Positions 63,959 through 64,000 of a DNA stretch of 64,000 bases are shown piece by piece. The stretch comes from QHXW01 sp963768075 (GTDB taxonomy: Bacteria; Acidobacteriota; Terriglobia; Bryobacterales; Bryobacteraceae), in assembly GCA_963768075.1 (NCBI GenBank), contig CAVYHD010000002.1, positions 1 to 64,000 of the forward strand, written 5' to 3'. Each line of letters starts with the position of its first letter. The stretch's first letter is position 1. The position numbers were made by a program, and so were the translations under genes. The notes beneath the pieces are model-generated. The model did no database searches, was not told where the DNA came from, and saw only the letters and a program-made list of their open reading frames with translations.

Positions 63959-64000
63959 GCGGTTAGATGGTAGGTAATTCCGTCCGCGACTGCGGGCCGA

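Noticed and set aside
1..64000. CRISPR arrays, tRNA/rRNA genes, transposases, prophage
   Set aside because: No regularly spaced repeats, tRNA-like cloverleaf, rRNA sequence, transposase or phage structural genes were recognised on reading; no search tool was run.

Overview
The window reads as chromosomal DNA from a high-GC member of the Acidobacteriota, probably the Solibacteres/Bryobacterales group. This is inferred from family content: an ADOP-type duplicated permease, a Tat-exported DUF1501 protein paired with a DUF1549/DUF1553 protein carrying a CxxCH motif, BACON-domain secreted proteins, and a large flagellar locus with a solibacterial-looking order. No rRNA, tRNA, CRISPR array or transposase was recognised.

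Positions 1-18.2 kb hold export and metabolism genes. They are a secreted M11-like metalloprotease with BACON-like domains (plus an inverted broken copy of its last domain), an unknown polytopic membrane protein, a Tat-exported aldo/keto reductase, the ADOP permease, a pair of ABC exporters broken by frameshifts, the DUF1549/DUF1501 pair, and a small hydroxyacid-like cluster (ACS-type MFS transporter, LarA-like protein, 2-hydroxyacid dehydrogenase with an altered active site). A MazE/MazF-type toxin-antitoxin pair follows at 18.3-18.9 kb.

Positions 19-26 kb hold an acyl-CoA carboxyltransferase, an AtuA-family protein with its small RSGDKG partner, and smc. All four are interrupted by many single-base indels. 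Because smc is a core gene and the neighbouring regions are clean, local sequence error is the most likely cause.

Positions 26.1-28.4 kb hold the most unusual locus. Two adjacent proteins are recognised as Nmad2 and Nmad3 (nucleotide-modification-associated domains), followed by a small PD-(D/E)XK-type nuclease. The set has its own sigma-70-like promoter overlapped by an inverted repeat and is closed by a ~100-bp nested palindrome and an orphan NadS-like HTH gene. It may be an undescribed nucleic-acid-modification or defence cassette.

Positions 28.4-34.6 kb hold a nitrilase-superfamily amidohydrolase, an ErpA/IscA-type Fe-S carrier, an ECF sigma/zinc-finger anti-sigma pair with two envelope proteins, an MIO-type aromatic amino acid lyase and a ZIP metal transporter.

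Positions 34.7-63.7 kb are an almost complete flagellar locus in two divergent arms. The minus-strand arm reads fliK-flgD-flgE-fliN2-fliO-fliP-fliQ-fliR-flhB-flhA-flhF-fliA-fliN1-(membrane/HTH gene)-flgM-flgN-flgK-flgL-fliM, with a close match to a sigma-28 promoter in front of fliK. The plus-strand arm reads flgF-flgG-flgA-flgH-flgI-flgJ, then a 70-aa protein, flgB-flgC-fliE-fliF-fliG-fliH-fliI-fliJ and a cheY. fliS lies between on the opposite strand. Flagellin, the fliD cap, the motAB stator, fliL and flhG were not seen. The flgG, flgI, fliF and fliI frames each contain single-base shifts.
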